From VFJL01 sp037147395 (GTDB lineage: Bacteria; Pseudomonadota; Gammaproteobacteria; Burkholderiales; Nitrosomonadaceae): a DNA stretch of 25,124 nt. A program made the translations under genes and the position numbers. A model generated the notes under the pieces. That model worked only from the letters and a program-made list of their open reading frames with translations, was not told the origin of the DNA and did no database searches. Shown one piece after another: positions 16,243-24,144 of this stretch (position 1 is its first letter; the number at the start of each line of letters is the position of its first letter). Location of the stretch: contig JBAWVG010000021.1 in NCBI GenBank assembly GCA_037147395.1, positions 1-25,124 of the forward strand. Direction: 5' to 3'.

Positions 16243-18729
16243 TTGAGAAGTAATAATTTCATCGTGCGTAAGGCTGCGGTACTCGGTGCGGGCGTAATGG
16301 GGGCGCAAATTGCAGCACACTTAGCCAATGCCAATATTGAGATACTGCTATTCGAACTCCCTAGCCAACAAGGAGACCCTAACGACAGCGTAACTAAGGC
16401 CGTTGAGAGTCTTCGAAAACAAGAACCATCACCGCTGTCCACCACAGCCAGAGCGGCCTGTATTCAGCCTGCCAATTACAGTGAGCATCTTGAACTGCTC
16501 AGGGATTGCGATATTGTGATTGAGGCCATTGCCGAACGCATGGATTGGAAAGCAGAGTTATACACTAAGGTTGCCCCATACCTCAGCGAACATACCATCT
16601 TTGCTAGCAATACTTCTGGTCTTTCTATCAACCAGCTAGCCCGCGCATTCCCCGAAAATCTCCGCCGGCGTTTTTGCGGTGTCCATTTTTTCAATCCACC
16701 CCGCTACATGCACCTGGTCGAGTTAATTCCCTACGAAGATAGTGATACTGCAATGCTAGATGACCTCGAAGCATTCCTCGTCACCTATCTTGGCAAGGGC
16801 GTAATTCGGGCCAAGGATACACCCAACTTCATCGCTAACCGGGTGGGCATGTTCTCCATGCTTGCCACCATGCACCACGCCCGCAAATTCAATCTCAATT
16901 TTGACTTGGTCGACGGCTTGACTGGATCCCTTATTGGGCGGCCTAAGAGCGCAACCTTCCGTACCGCGGATGTGGTTGGGCTGGATACCCTTGCACATGT
17001 CATCAATACCATGCGCGACGGCCTTTCTGAAGATCCCTGGCACCGATACTATGCCCCTCCGGATTGGCTACAAGACCTAGTCAACAATGGTTCACTGGGG
17101 CAAAAGAGTAGATGCGGGGTCTACCAGAAAGTGGGTAAAGAGATACACGTATTCGATCTCGACACGAAGGTATATCGTCCCACTACAGATGCTGTCACCG
17201 ACGAGATCAAGGAACTTCTAAAACTCAAAGATCCTGTGCAAAGGTTTGCATTAATGCGCGCCAACCCCCACCCTCAAGCTCAATTCCTGTGGGCGATTTA
17301 TAGAGACCTATTTCATTACTGCGCTTTGCATCTGACCGCTATTGCTGATAATGCTCGAGATCTAGATCTTGCTATGAGATGGGGATTCGGATGGAAACTT
17401 GGACCATTTGAAATATGGCAAGAGGCGGGATGGAGTCAGATTGCAGGCTGGGTGAATGAGGATATCGCTTTAGGTAACAGTATGAGTGATGTCCCCTTGC
17501 CCAGCTGGGTACTCGAGGCAGGTCGAGTTGGCGTGCATGAACCACAAGGCTCATATGCACCATCTTCCAACTCCCTGCGCCCGCGGTCAAGCCTGCCGGT
17601 CTACCGTCGGCAGCTATTTCCAGACCATCTCCTGGGAGAGGAGCCACAGTACGGTACGACTATATTCGAAACTGATGCAGTTCGCATGTGGCACACCGGC
17701 GATGACATCGCTATTATCAGCTTCAAGAGCAAGATGCACACCATCGGAAACGATGTGCTGGATGGACTCCAGCATGCGATACAAGAAGCGGAATCTAATT
17801 GGCGCGCCTTGGTCATTTGGCAAACTGAGCCACCATTTTCCGCAGGGGCTAACCTACAAAAGGCGACTGCCCGCTTGAAAGGTAATGGCCCACCTTCCGC
17901 GCTGAGTTTGTTGGCTCGGAAAATTAAGAAAACAGCACAGGCTGCAATTCTCAAGGCTGCGCACAATCTTAACCTTGCCGATGCGCTGATGACCGGGAGG
18001 CTTGCAGAGGTCGAATCGATGGTTGCCCAATTTCAACAGACCTCACAAGATCTTAGATATTCAATGATCCCTACTGTGGCCGCTGTTGACGGGCTCGCAC
18101 TGGGTGGTGGTTGCGAATTTGTAATGCACTGCGACCGTGCCGTAGCCACACTAGAGAGCTATATCGGACTGGTGGAAGTGGGCGTTGGCTTAATACCCGC
18201 AGGTGGTGGCTGTAAGGAACTCGCCCTGCGCGCAGCACGATCGGCGAATGATGGAGACCCCTTCCCACTACTAAAAAATTATTTCCAGACAGTGGCCACG
18301 GCGCAAATGGCGAAGAGTGCTGAACAGGCAAAAGAACTCGGATATCTGCGCCCAGCCGACCTCGTGGTAATGAACCGGTTTGAGTTGTTACATACCGCCA
18401 AGGCCCAGGCTATCGCCCTGTCGGAGTCTGGTTATCGGCCTCCCCTTCGACACCGCAATATTCCGGTGGCAGGAAGTACCGGTATTGCCACCATCAAGAC
18501 CATGCTGATCAATATGTTAGAGGGTGGTTTCATCTCCGAACACGACTACCTGATCGGTAGCAAAGTTGCACACGTTATGTGCGGCGGTGATCTGACTCCC
18601 GGCAGCCTAGTGGACGAAACATGGTTCTTGGAGTTAGAACGAACTGCCTTCATCGAACTGCTGGCAACTGAAAAGACACAGGCACGGGTGGAATATACGT
18701 TGAAAACAGGCAAGCCTTTGCGAAATTAG
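16243..18729 (+). CDS. FadN/FadB-type fusion: 3-hydroxyacyl-CoA dehydrogenase plus enoyl-CoA hydratase
   Basis: The 828-residue protein carries out hydration and NAD-dependent oxidation of beta-oxidation intermediates. The dehydrogenase comes first: Rossmann motif GAGVMG (residues 15-20), catalytic His148 in CGVHFFNPPRYMHLVEL, and the segment DTPNFIANRVGM. The hydratase is C-terminal, with VAAVDGLALGGGCEFVMHCD and LVEVGVGLIPAGGG. Its two acid residues Glu625 and Glu645 are 20 apart, as in true crotonases. This order is the reverse of E. coli FadB and matches Bacillus FadN. The start is TTG with GGGAGA four bases upstream. The thiolase gene follows by 17 bases, giving the usual two-subunit complex. 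Confidence 0.93.
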   Translation: MRSNNFIVRKAAVLGAGVMGAQIAAHLANANIEILLFELPSQQGDPNDSVTKAVESLRKQEPSPLSTTARAACIQPANYSEHLELLRDCDIVIEAIAERMDWKAELYTKVAPYLSEHTIFASNTSGLSINQLARAFPENLRRRFCGVHFFNPPRYMHLVELIPYEDSDTAMLDDLEAFLVTYLGKGVIRAKDTPNFIANRVGMFSMLATMHHARKFNLNFDLVDGLTGSLIGRPKSATFRTADVVGLDTLAHVINTMRDGLSEDPWHRYYAPPDWLQDLVNNGSLGQKSRCGVYQKVGKEIHVFDLDTKVYRPTTDAVTDEIKELLKLKDPVQRFALMRANPHPQAQFLWAIYRDLFHYCALHLTAIADNARDLDLAMRWGFGWKLGPFEIWQEAGWSQIAGWVNEDIALGNSMSDVPLPSWVLEAGRVGVHEPQGSYAPSSNSLRPRSSLPVYRRQLFPDHLLGEEPQYGTTIFETDAVRMWHTGDDIAIISFKSKMHTIGNDVLDGLQHAIQEAESNWRALVIWQTEPPFSAGANLQKATARLKGNGPPSALSLLARKIKKTAQAAILKAAHNLNLADALMTGRLAEVESMVAQFQQTSQDLRYSMIPTVAAVDGLALGGGCEFVMHCDRAVATLESYIGLVEVGVGLIPAGGGCKELALRAARSANDGDPFPLLKNYFQTVATAQMAKSAEQAKELGYLRPADLVVMNRFELLHTAKAQAIALSESGYRPPLRHRNIPVAGSTGIATIKTMLINMLEGGFISEHDYLIGSKVAHVMCGGDLTPGSLVDETWFLELERTAFIELLATEKTQARVEYTLKTGKPLRN

Positions 18730-18746
18730 AATCAAGGAGAATCGAC

Positions 18747-19949
18747 ATGGCCCAGAAACAGACTCAAGATGCCTATATCGTTGCTGCCGTTCGTACCCCA
18801 GTCGGGAAAGCTCCTCGCGGCATGTTCAAAAGTGTCCGGCCAGATGACTTACTGGTGCATGTACTTAAGAGCGCGATGGCGCAATGCCCTGGGCTAGATC
18901 CATCCGCGATTGATGATGTTATCGCTGGTTGTGCAATGCCCGAGGCGGAGCAAGGTATCAATGTCGCACGCATTGCACTTCTCTTGGCGGGATTGCCAAA
19001 TAACGTGCCTGGTATGACCGTCAACCGTTTCTGCGCTTCTGGGTTACAGGCTGTTGCGCTCGCTGCTGACCGCATCCGACTAGGCGAGGCTGATGTAATG
19101 ATCGGAGCAGGCACTGAAAGTATGAGTATGGTCCCGATGATGGGGAACAAGGTCGCCATGAATCCAGAGATATTTCTTCACGGTGAGAATGTCAGCATTG
19201 CTTATGGTATGGGCATGACTGGGGAAAAAGTGGCACAGCGCTGGAAAATAAGCCGAGAATCTCAAGATGAATTTGCCGCGACCAGCCATGCTCGGGCTCT
19301 CAAAGCCATTACGACTGGCGAGTTTGGGCAAGAGATTGCGCCCTACCTCATTGAAGAAAGAAGACCCGATCTTTCTACGCACGAAGTCCGCATTATGAGC
19401 ACTCTCAAGAATACCGACGAAGGCCCTCGCCCCGGAACCAGTCTAGAGGCACTCAGCAAACTGAAACCTGTATTCGCTGCCACGGGCTCGGTCACTGCAG
19501 GCAATAGCTCGCAGATGTCTGACGGTGCGGGTGCTGTTATTGTAGTAAGCGAAACCGCTTTAAGGCGGTTCAATCTCACTCCGATTGGTCGCTTCTTAGG
19601 TTTTGCTGTGGCTGGCGTCCCGCCCGAAATTATGGGTGTTGGTCCGATCAAAGCGATACCAAAGATTCTGCAGCAGGTCGGATTGAGACAGGACGATATT
19701 GACTGGATCGAGCTGAATGAAGCCTTTGCCGCACAGAGCCTAGCGGTTATTGACGGCCTTGGTCTGGACCGGGCTAAGGTCAATCCGTTGGGCGGGGCGA
19801 TCGCGCTAGGTCATCCTCTGGGTGCGACCGGAGCCATCCGTGTCGCTACATTACTACATGGATTACGTCGGCATAAACAAAAGTACGGCATGGTGACCAT
19901 GTGCATCGGCACGGGGATGGGTGCTGCGGGAGTATTCGAGGCCCTCTAG
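18747..19949 (+). CDS. fadA: Acetyl-CoA acyltransferase (3-ketoacyl-CoA thiolase, FadA-type)
   Basis: Thiolase cleaves 3-ketoacyl-CoA to acetyl-CoA and a shortened acyl-CoA, ending each turn of beta-oxidation. The 400-residue protein has all thiolase signatures. These are the nucleophile Cys96 in VNRFCASGLQAVALAADRI, the NEAFAAQSLAV segment, His356 in GGAIALGHPLGATG, and the acid/base Cys386 in MCIGTGMGAAG. AAGGAG lies eight bases before the ATG. It is the last gene of the operon and stops six bases from the convergent DUF3460 gene, so there is no room for a separate intergenic terminator. Confidence 0.95.
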   Translation: MAQKQTQDAYIVAAVRTPVGKAPRGMFKSVRPDDLLVHVLKSAMAQCPGLDPSAIDDVIAGCAMPEAEQGINVARIALLLAGLPNNVPGMTVNRFCASGLQAVALAADRIRLGEADVMIGAGTESMSMVPMMGNKVAMNPEIFLHGENVSIAYGMGMTGEKVAQRWKISRESQDEFAATSHARALKAITTGEFGQEIAPYLIEERRPDLSTHEVRIMSTLKNTDEGPRPGTSLEALSKLKPVFAATGSVTAGNSSQMSDGAGAVIVVSETALRRFNLTPIGRFLGFAVAGVPPEIMGVGPIKAIPKILQQVGLRQDDIDWIELNEAFAAQSLAVIDGLGLDRAKVNPLGGAIALGHPLGATGAIRVATLLHGLRRHKQKYGMVTMCIGTGMGAAGVFEAL

Positions 19950-19955
19950 CAGATT

Positions 19956-20144
19956 CTATTTCTGAGCGAAATAGACATAGCCCGTCTGGGGCTCCTTCGC
20001 CTCCTCAAATCGCTGGCGTTCGTCCTTATCTAGCTTCTTATCCCACCACATGGCTCGGGCCTCTTTCTGCTGTTCAGCTAGGTGAGGGTTCTTTGCGAAT
20101 AGCTCCCGCATGAATTTAGTGTGCTCAGATTCGTATAGTTCCAT
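19956..20144 (-). CDS. DUF3460 family small protein
   Basis: A 62-residue charged, soluble protein without signal peptide or membrane segment. It matches the betaproteobacterial DUF3460 pattern: a start of the form YESEHTKFMRELFAKNPHL, then ARAMWWDKKLD and a short C-terminal tail. The function of the family is unknown to me. The gene is convergent with the fad operon and separated from it by six bases. The ribosome binding site is weak. It is useful mainly as a taxonomic hint. Confidence 0.8.
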   Translation of the reverse strand: MELYESEHTKFMRELFAKNPHLAEQQKEARAMWWDKKLDKDERQRFEEAKEPQTGYVYFAQK

Positions 20145-20252
20145 GATCTACTTTATCTGTCGTTGACGATAACGAGGGACTTTACCATAACCGACTTCCA
20201 TTGGCACCAAACAGATAGATTGGCTGAAGATCGAGACAAGAAAGAGACCAGA

Positions 20253-21032
20253 TCAGATCTCTAGATACCCGCCATGATGAGAATTATATTTACGCAACCC
20301 CATGATGAACTTAGAAAATGGAAGGGCGAATTCGCTTTCTAGATTTTCTGCACGTCTGCTTAACTCCTCCCACGCCAGCTTTCCGGGGCTATGTTTGAGT
20401 GCAAAAACAATCTGATTGCCGCGAACTTCCGTCATCAGGATCAACACATGCCCGTTGAAAGTATGTTGGATCCGTCGCATATATTCCTCTCGCCCTCTAT
20501 CTCTACTGAGCAGATTCACTACGAGAACTCCATTTTTATTGAGGGATTCGCGTGCTCGATTATAGAAGTCTTGACTGCAGAGCGTCCCCACCTGGCAGCC
20601 ATCGTCAAAACCGTCGACCATTAATATATCTGCGGTTACAGGATTGCTAGCAACATACTCACCGCCCTCCGCCGTCACCACCTGCAGGCGTTCACTATCG
20701 TTAGGTAGAGAGAAGTAGCTTCGGGCGGTTGCGATGACTTGCGGACTGATCTCTACCACCGTGATCTTTGTCTGTGGCATCCTCTCGTACACGAACTTTA
20801 CCAATGATCCGCCACCCAGACCGATCATCAATATATGAGCAGGGTTAGGATGAAAAAGCAGGAATCCCATCATGCACCGTGTATAAGCCAACTCCAGGTC
20901 ATTAGGGGTGCTCAGCCGCATTGCGCTTTGAATCATGCTACTACCAAGATGTAGCGCACGCACCCCATCTTTTTCACTCATTTCGATATTGGACTCTTGT
21001 TGCTTAGTTCGCCATCTAGCAACTTGAGACAT
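20253..21032 (-). CDS. Spermidine-synthase-fold (SpeE-like) methyltransferase-superfamily protein
   Basis: The 259-residue product has the Rossmann core of polyamine aminopropyltransferases. Marks are GVRALHLGSSMIQSAMR, HILMIGLGGGSLVKFVYE, VVEISPQVIATAR with the ligand-binding Glu, and ADILMVDGFDDG at the catalytic-Asp position. It lacks much of the N-terminal domain of authentic SpeE and has no speD partner nearby. It may therefore be one of the SpeE-like proteins of uncertain substrate, not a proven spermidine synthase. The ATG at 21032 is chosen because it overlaps the TGA of the preceding small ORF (TGATG). A TTG one codon earlier is also possible. Confidence 0.7.
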   Translation of the reverse strand: MSQVARWRTKQQESNIEMSEKDGVRALHLGSSMIQSAMRLSTPNDLELAYTRCMMGFLLFHPNPAHILMIGLGGGSLVKFVYERMPQTKITVVEISPQVIATARSYFSLPNDSERLQVVTAEGGEYVASNPVTADILMVDGFDDGCQVGTLCSQDFYNRARESLNKNGVLVVNLLSRDRGREEYMRRIQHTFNGHVLILMTEVRGNQIVFALKHSPGKLAWEELSRRAENLESEFALPFSKFIMGLRKYNSHHGGYLEI

Positions 21033-21166
21033 CAAGCCGGTACTCCAATAAATTTTTCTAGCATAGCAGTCTCGATTGGTTCTTTACATTGCGATGCAGC
21101 GAGCTCATAGTCGTCTTTAATATCGTTACCTAGAATTTCCCTGAGTTTTTCGGGCGCGCATTTCAT
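21032..21166 (-). CDS. Small hypothetical ORF coupled to the SpeE-like gene
   Basis: The 44-residue product (starting MKCAPEKLREILGNDIKDD) is not recognised. It is acidic-basic mixed, soluble, with two Cys and no signal peptide or membrane helix. Support for it comes from its position: its TGA overlaps the ATG of the SpeE-like gene as TGATG, typical of translational coupling. Its own ATG overlaps, on the opposite strand, the ATG of the lipoprotein gene (shared CATG at 21164-21167). Upstream in-frame ATGs would extend it to 67 residues inside that gene. No clear ribosome binding site is seen. It may be a real small protein or just a leader. Confidence 0.4.
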   Translation of the reverse strand: MKCAPEKLREILGNDIKDDYELAASQCKEPIETAMLEKFIGVPA

Positions 21167-21638
21167 GAAAAAATCTATTGTACTCATCTGCATTCTAGCA
21201 ACTGGCTGTGCAGGCATCATCACCGTCAAAGACAAGCCACAACTCTATGACGTGAAATTTAAAGGTTCTCATACTCATCTCTCTCATTGCTTAGTTAACA
21301 AACTTCGTTCCGACACCCGATGGGTTATTAATAGCCAGCAATTCAACATGTGGGAGTACCCTGACATCGCAGCATCTGAGATTTATGCCTACGCGCTGCA
21401 TGCACTTCCAGAAATGTATGCTCGTATTTCGCCCCTGAATCCCGATGCGGTTTTTAATAGCTCGGCGCCACAACCTATAGTTCGTGCTTATGCAAATACT
21501 CCGTATGTTGGTCCAGAGTATTCGTTTACTCTGCTTCTGAAGCAGGTCGACAGCACCACTGTCAGCGCTCTCCTTAAAGGGGAGCAGTATGAAGGGCTTA
21601 TCGCGTGGGAGGGTTTACAAGCGTGTGCTTTGGAATAA
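21165..21638 (+). CDS. Putative lipoprotein of unknown function
   Basis: The 157-residue product begins with a short basic n-region and hydrophobic stretch (MKKSIVLICILATGCAG) ending in a plausible lipobox ATGC, so it is likely lipidated. The mature part shows no domain that I recognise. It has scattered aromatic residues and a C-terminal half (FTLLLKQVDSTTVSALLKG) that looks like a beta-rich fold. No strong ribosome binding site precedes the ATG. It is divergent from the small ORF and SpeE-like pair with overlapping start codons, and convergent with the AT-rich nuclease-like gene across 83 bases without an obvious terminator hairpin. Confidence 0.6.
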   Translation: MKKSIVLICILATGCAGIITVKDKPQLYDVKFKGSHTHLSHCLVNKLRSDTRWVINSQQFNMWEYPDIAASEIYAYALHALPEMYARISPLNPDAVFNSSAPQPIVRAYANTPYVGPEYSFTLLLKQVDSTTVSALLKGEQYEGLIAWEGLQACALE

Positions 21639-21721
21639 CACCTTGAGATCTTTCTTGATACTTAACGATCCTTTCCGTAAAGAGTTACCGAAAATTCTTT
21701 CACTCTGGGTGTTCCGAAATA

Positions 21722-22240
21722 TCAGAGCAGGTCAATAACTAGCTCCCAATTGTTTTTATAACCTTCTAGCCATCCGGTCTTGTGATTTACCAAGAATTTT
21801 ACATGCTTCCGAACTTTTGATTTGAGGTATGCATGGTCCCTTTTTAATACTCTGATTGAAGTCTTTTTATGTAAAACACCGCTCTGTCCAAGCATTTCCA
21901 GCCATATTTCATATGACATCTTGGTAACCTCGGCAACTTTTTTAGAGGGCATTATATAAAACTCCTCCGGCTCGTTGTCTTCGGACAAATATATAAAAAT
22001 ATAGATGAGTCCCTTATGTGCTATTTCATTTTTTTCGCTCAGGATCCATGAGTCTCTTGTTGCTGTTTTAACTTGAACAGGGATGAACTTCCCCCCCGCT
22101 TTGTTCGTAATGACGATATCGTAGTGCTCAGTATTCGATGGTGCGATACTAGCGATTAGACCTCTTCTTAAGAGGTGAGAAAGTACGAGATGTTCCCCCG
22201 CACTCGCAAGCAATGTTGACTGTGTTTTTGGTAATGACAT
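21722..22240 (-). CDS. PD-(D/E)XK-like nuclease-fold protein, hypothetical
   Basis: The 172-residue protein shows an N-terminal pattern typical of PD-(D/E)XK nucleases of the Holliday-resolvase-like kind: Glu16 in AGEHLVLSHLLRRG, Asp41 in HYDIVI and Gln56-Val-Lys58 in PVQVKTA. Beyond about residue 120 it is Lys-rich and unassigned. An ATG five codons further upstream exists, but the inner ATG has GGGAG about eight bases before it and is preferred. Two sampled 60-base lines of the gene have about 38% G+C, against about 53% in a sampled line of the fad operon, which suggests acquisition. It lies 110 bases from the 3' end of a tRNA-Arg gene. Whether it cleaves DNA is unknown. Confidence 0.6.
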   Translation of the reverse strand: MSLPKTQSTLLASAGEHLVLSHLLRRGLIASIAPSNTEHYDIVITNKAGGKFIPVQVKTATRDSWILSEKNEIAHKGLIYIFIYLSEDNEPEEFYIMPSKKVAEVTKMSYEIWLEMLGQSGVLHKKTSIRVLKRDHAYLKSKVRKHVKFLVNHKTGWLEGYKNNWELVIDLL

Positions 22241-22349
22241 ACTATTGTCTCCCATTAAATCACCGATCTAGTATCAACTCGATTTCCATAAATCGAAGGT
22301 CTATGTTTTTATTCTTACAAACTTACCGCCTTGATTATACTTAATTTTT

Positions 22350-22425
22350 TGGTGCCCTGAACACGAATCGAACGTGTGACCTACCCCTTAGGAGGGGGTT
22401 GCTCTATCCACTGAGCTACCAGGGC
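22350..22425 (-). tRNA. tRNA-Arg, anticodon CCU (reads AGG)
   Basis: The minus strand folds into a complete cloverleaf. The acceptor stem is GCCCTGG with TCAGGGC, the D arm is GCTC/GAGC, and the anticodon stem ACCCC/GGGGT encloses the loop CTCCTAA with anticodon CCT. The T arm is ACACG-TTCGAAT-CGTGT. The discriminator base is A, and CCA is encoded, giving 76 bases in all. A TAAAAT box at 22440-22435, nine bases upstream of the 5' end, is a likely -10 element. Confidence 0.97.
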
Positions 22426-22560
22426 GGAAGTTGAATTTTACGCTATTATTTCTGTTAAATAGGCTCGCATCCACGCCTTCACTCGCGTCTGATTAGATAA
22501 AACACAAGGAATGAACTATGTTTTGTTGTAGCCGTACAGGAATCACACAGGAGATACATC

Positions 22561-23094
22561 ATGAAAGCGTTAACCCTTCCCACCATGCTATTGATGGCAG
22601 CTCTCTCTTTCGGGAGCAATGCCGTGCGCGCTGAATCACCCAAAATTGGGCACCCAGCCCCTGATTTTAATCTTCCCGATCAAAATGGGCAGACCCGTAT
22701 GCTCGCTGATTTTCGGGGAAAGTGGTTAGCCCTCTATTTCTACCCCAAGGATGATACCCCGGGCTGCACCGAACAAGCATGCAAGTTCCGTGATGATCTA
22801 CACCAACTTACTGAATTAGGTGCCCAGGTTGTCGGCATCAGCGTGGATAACACTTCCAGCCACGCCGCATTCGCCAAAAAATATAATCTTCAATTCCCCC
22901 TTCTTTCCGATAGCAAGGCTGAAACTGCTGCACGTTATGGCTCCCTCCTCAACCTGGGGATCATAAAATTTGCTAAACGCAATACCTTCCTGATCGATCC
23001 ACACGGAGTCATCGTCAAGGTCTATCTCTCTGCGAGCGCTTCTCGCAATGCCCTAGAGGTTGTGGAGGACTTGAAGAAATTGACCGCTTTATAA
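22561..23094 (+). CDS. Exported PrxQ/BCP-type peroxiredoxin
   Basis: The enzyme reduces peroxides with thiol-derived electrons. The 177-residue protein has an N-terminal signal peptide (about residues 1-24, probable cut after AVRA), which ordinary cytoplasmic BCP lacks. The mature part starts with IGHPAPDFNLPDQNG and carries YPKDDTPGCTEQACKFRDD. The peroxidatic Cys69 and a second Cys74 five residues on are the PrxQ arrangement. The conserved NTFLIDPHGVIVKVY segment is near the end. AGGAGA lies seven bases before the ATG. The predicted periplasmic site means it would need a reductant there. It is upstream of, and possibly cotranscribed with, the zinc-finger gene (45-base gap). Confidence 0.9.
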   Translation: MKALTLPTMLLMAALSFGSNAVRAESPKIGHPAPDFNLPDQNGQTRMLADFRGKWLALYFYPKDDTPGCTEQACKFRDDLHQLTELGAQVVGISVDNTSSHAAFAKKYNLQFPLLSDSKAETAARYGSLLNLGIIKFAKRNTFLIDPHGVIVKVYLSASASRNALEVVEDLKKLTAL

Positions 23095-23139
23095 CTCCCC
23101 AATAAAAACTGTAATTACCCGTAATGGAGACTACTCGCC

Positions 23140-23523
23140 ATGGCAAATCTGAGTGATGTTCAACGAGATCAGTTGAGACAGTTATTGCACAACCGCCAGC
23201 TAGAGTTACAAGATGAAATACATGACGACCTAGGTCGTTCCGGCGAGCAGCGATATATTGCGAGGGAACCCATCGGTGATGATTCTGTGGCCAGTATGCT
23301 CGCGGATATCGACACCACCATCACTGACCGTGCTGTTCATGAAATACGTGAGATAGAGGCCTCTCTTAAACGACTATCTGAAATTAATTTTGGCGACTGT
23401 ACTGACTGTGGTGACGAAATTGGCTTTACCCGACTACTGTCCTATCCTACTGCCCAACGCTGTACCCCTTGCCAAGTCCGTCACGAAAAAATCTTCCACC
23501 ACAACTCGAGCCCAAGCTTATAG
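23140..23523 (+). CDS. DksA/TraR-family C4 zinc-finger protein
   Basis: Members bind the secondary channel of RNA polymerase or are of unknown role. The 127-residue product has an N-terminal coiled-coil helix pair (QRDQLRQLLHNRQLELQDEI and REIEASLKRLSE). A full four-Cys finger follows: Cys87 and Cys90 in CTDCG, Cys108 and Cys111 in CTPC. It is shorter than canonical DksA (151 residues in E. coli), and the tip between the helices lacks a clear DxxDxA motif. It is therefore better described as a DksA-like/TraR-type protein than as DksA itself. GGAGA lies about ten bases before the ATG. It ends 12 bases from the convergent Smr gene. Confidence 0.85.
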   Translation: MANLSDVQRDQLRQLLHNRQLELQDEIHDDLGRSGEQRYIAREPIGDDSVASMLADIDTTITDRAVHEIREIEASLKRLSEINFGDCTDCGDEIGFTRLLSYPTAQRCTPCQVRHEKIFHHNSSPSL

Positions 23524-23535
23524 TCTTCGCCTGCA

Positions 23536-24123
23536 TCATACCTTGGTCCCCTTGGAGACGGCCCCCCTGAGCAGCACCACTACTGCACCACTCCCGCCAT
23601 CCTGCGGCATTGCTTGACAGAATGCGAGTACATCATCCCGCTGCGCCAACCAGCTTCCTACTCTTGTTTTCAGCACCGGCTCATTGCCTTTTGAGCTAAG
23701 CCCCTTACCATGTATCACTTGTACACAGCGATATTCCCGCTCCCCACTTCTATTTAGAAACTCTACCAGCTCCCGTCGTGCTTGATCGCGGGTTGACCCG
23801 TGAAGATCGAGTCTTGCTTGTATATCCCAGTAACCTCGACGTAGCTTTCGCAACGTCTGATGAGATACCCCGGGGCGCATGAATGACCATGCATCACCCG
23901 CTTCAATTTCCAGCAGAATATGGTCCGAGATTGAGTCTATTGTGGTTGGTTGTGCTTGTTGCACCTTTTGCTGGGGGATGGGTCGTGGGAGCCTTTGGGA
24001 GTGAGTAATCTTGTCGGGCATGGCCAGCGGCGACACACCCTTCACTGCATCGAGGAACGCGGCAGCATCTTCGCTGTCTGCCGAAGCGGAGCTGATTGAA
24101 GCCTTGTCATCATGCCGATTCAT
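23536..24123 (-). CDS. Smr-domain protein
   Basis: Smr domains, named after the C-terminus of MutS2, are nucleic-acid-binding and often nucleolytic. The C-terminal half carries the two family motifs: LDLHGSTRDQARRELVEFL at about residues 105-123 and VIHGKGLSSKG at about 136-146. A segment ending GYWDIQARLDLHG precedes them, as in the stand-alone SmrA/SmrB type. The N-terminal 70 residues are low-complexity, Ser/Ala/Gln/Pro-rich and probably disordered. The ATG at 24123 is chosen because of a GGGGTG seven bases upstream; a GTG three codons earlier (24132) is an alternative. It follows trxB closely on the same strand, a neighbourhood common in betaproteobacteria. Confidence 0.88.
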   Translation of the reverse strand: MNRHDDKASISSASADSEDAAAFLDAVKGVSPLAMPDKITHSQRLPRPIPQQKVQQAQPTTIDSISDHILLEIEAGDAWSFMRPGVSHQTLRKLRRGYWDIQARLDLHGSTRDQARRELVEFLNRSGEREYRCVQVIHGKGLSSKGNEPVLKTRVGSWLAQRDDVLAFCQAMPQDGGSGAVVVLLRGAVSKGTKV

Positions 24124-24144
24124 GCAAAACACCCCAGTCGGCGA

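Noticed and set aside
19343..19783. 146-codon open frame opposite the thiolase gene
   Set aside because: Complement of a conserved thiolase; no start signal or family resemblance.
20210..20265. AGATC-rich short repeats near 20250 as a repeat element
   Set aside because: Only two or three copies of a short tetramer/hexamer; expected by chance.
22350..22380. Attachment-site repeat of the tRNA-Arg 3' end elsewhere in the window
   Set aside because: I found no second copy of the tRNA 3' end by eye, and no integrase gene is present.
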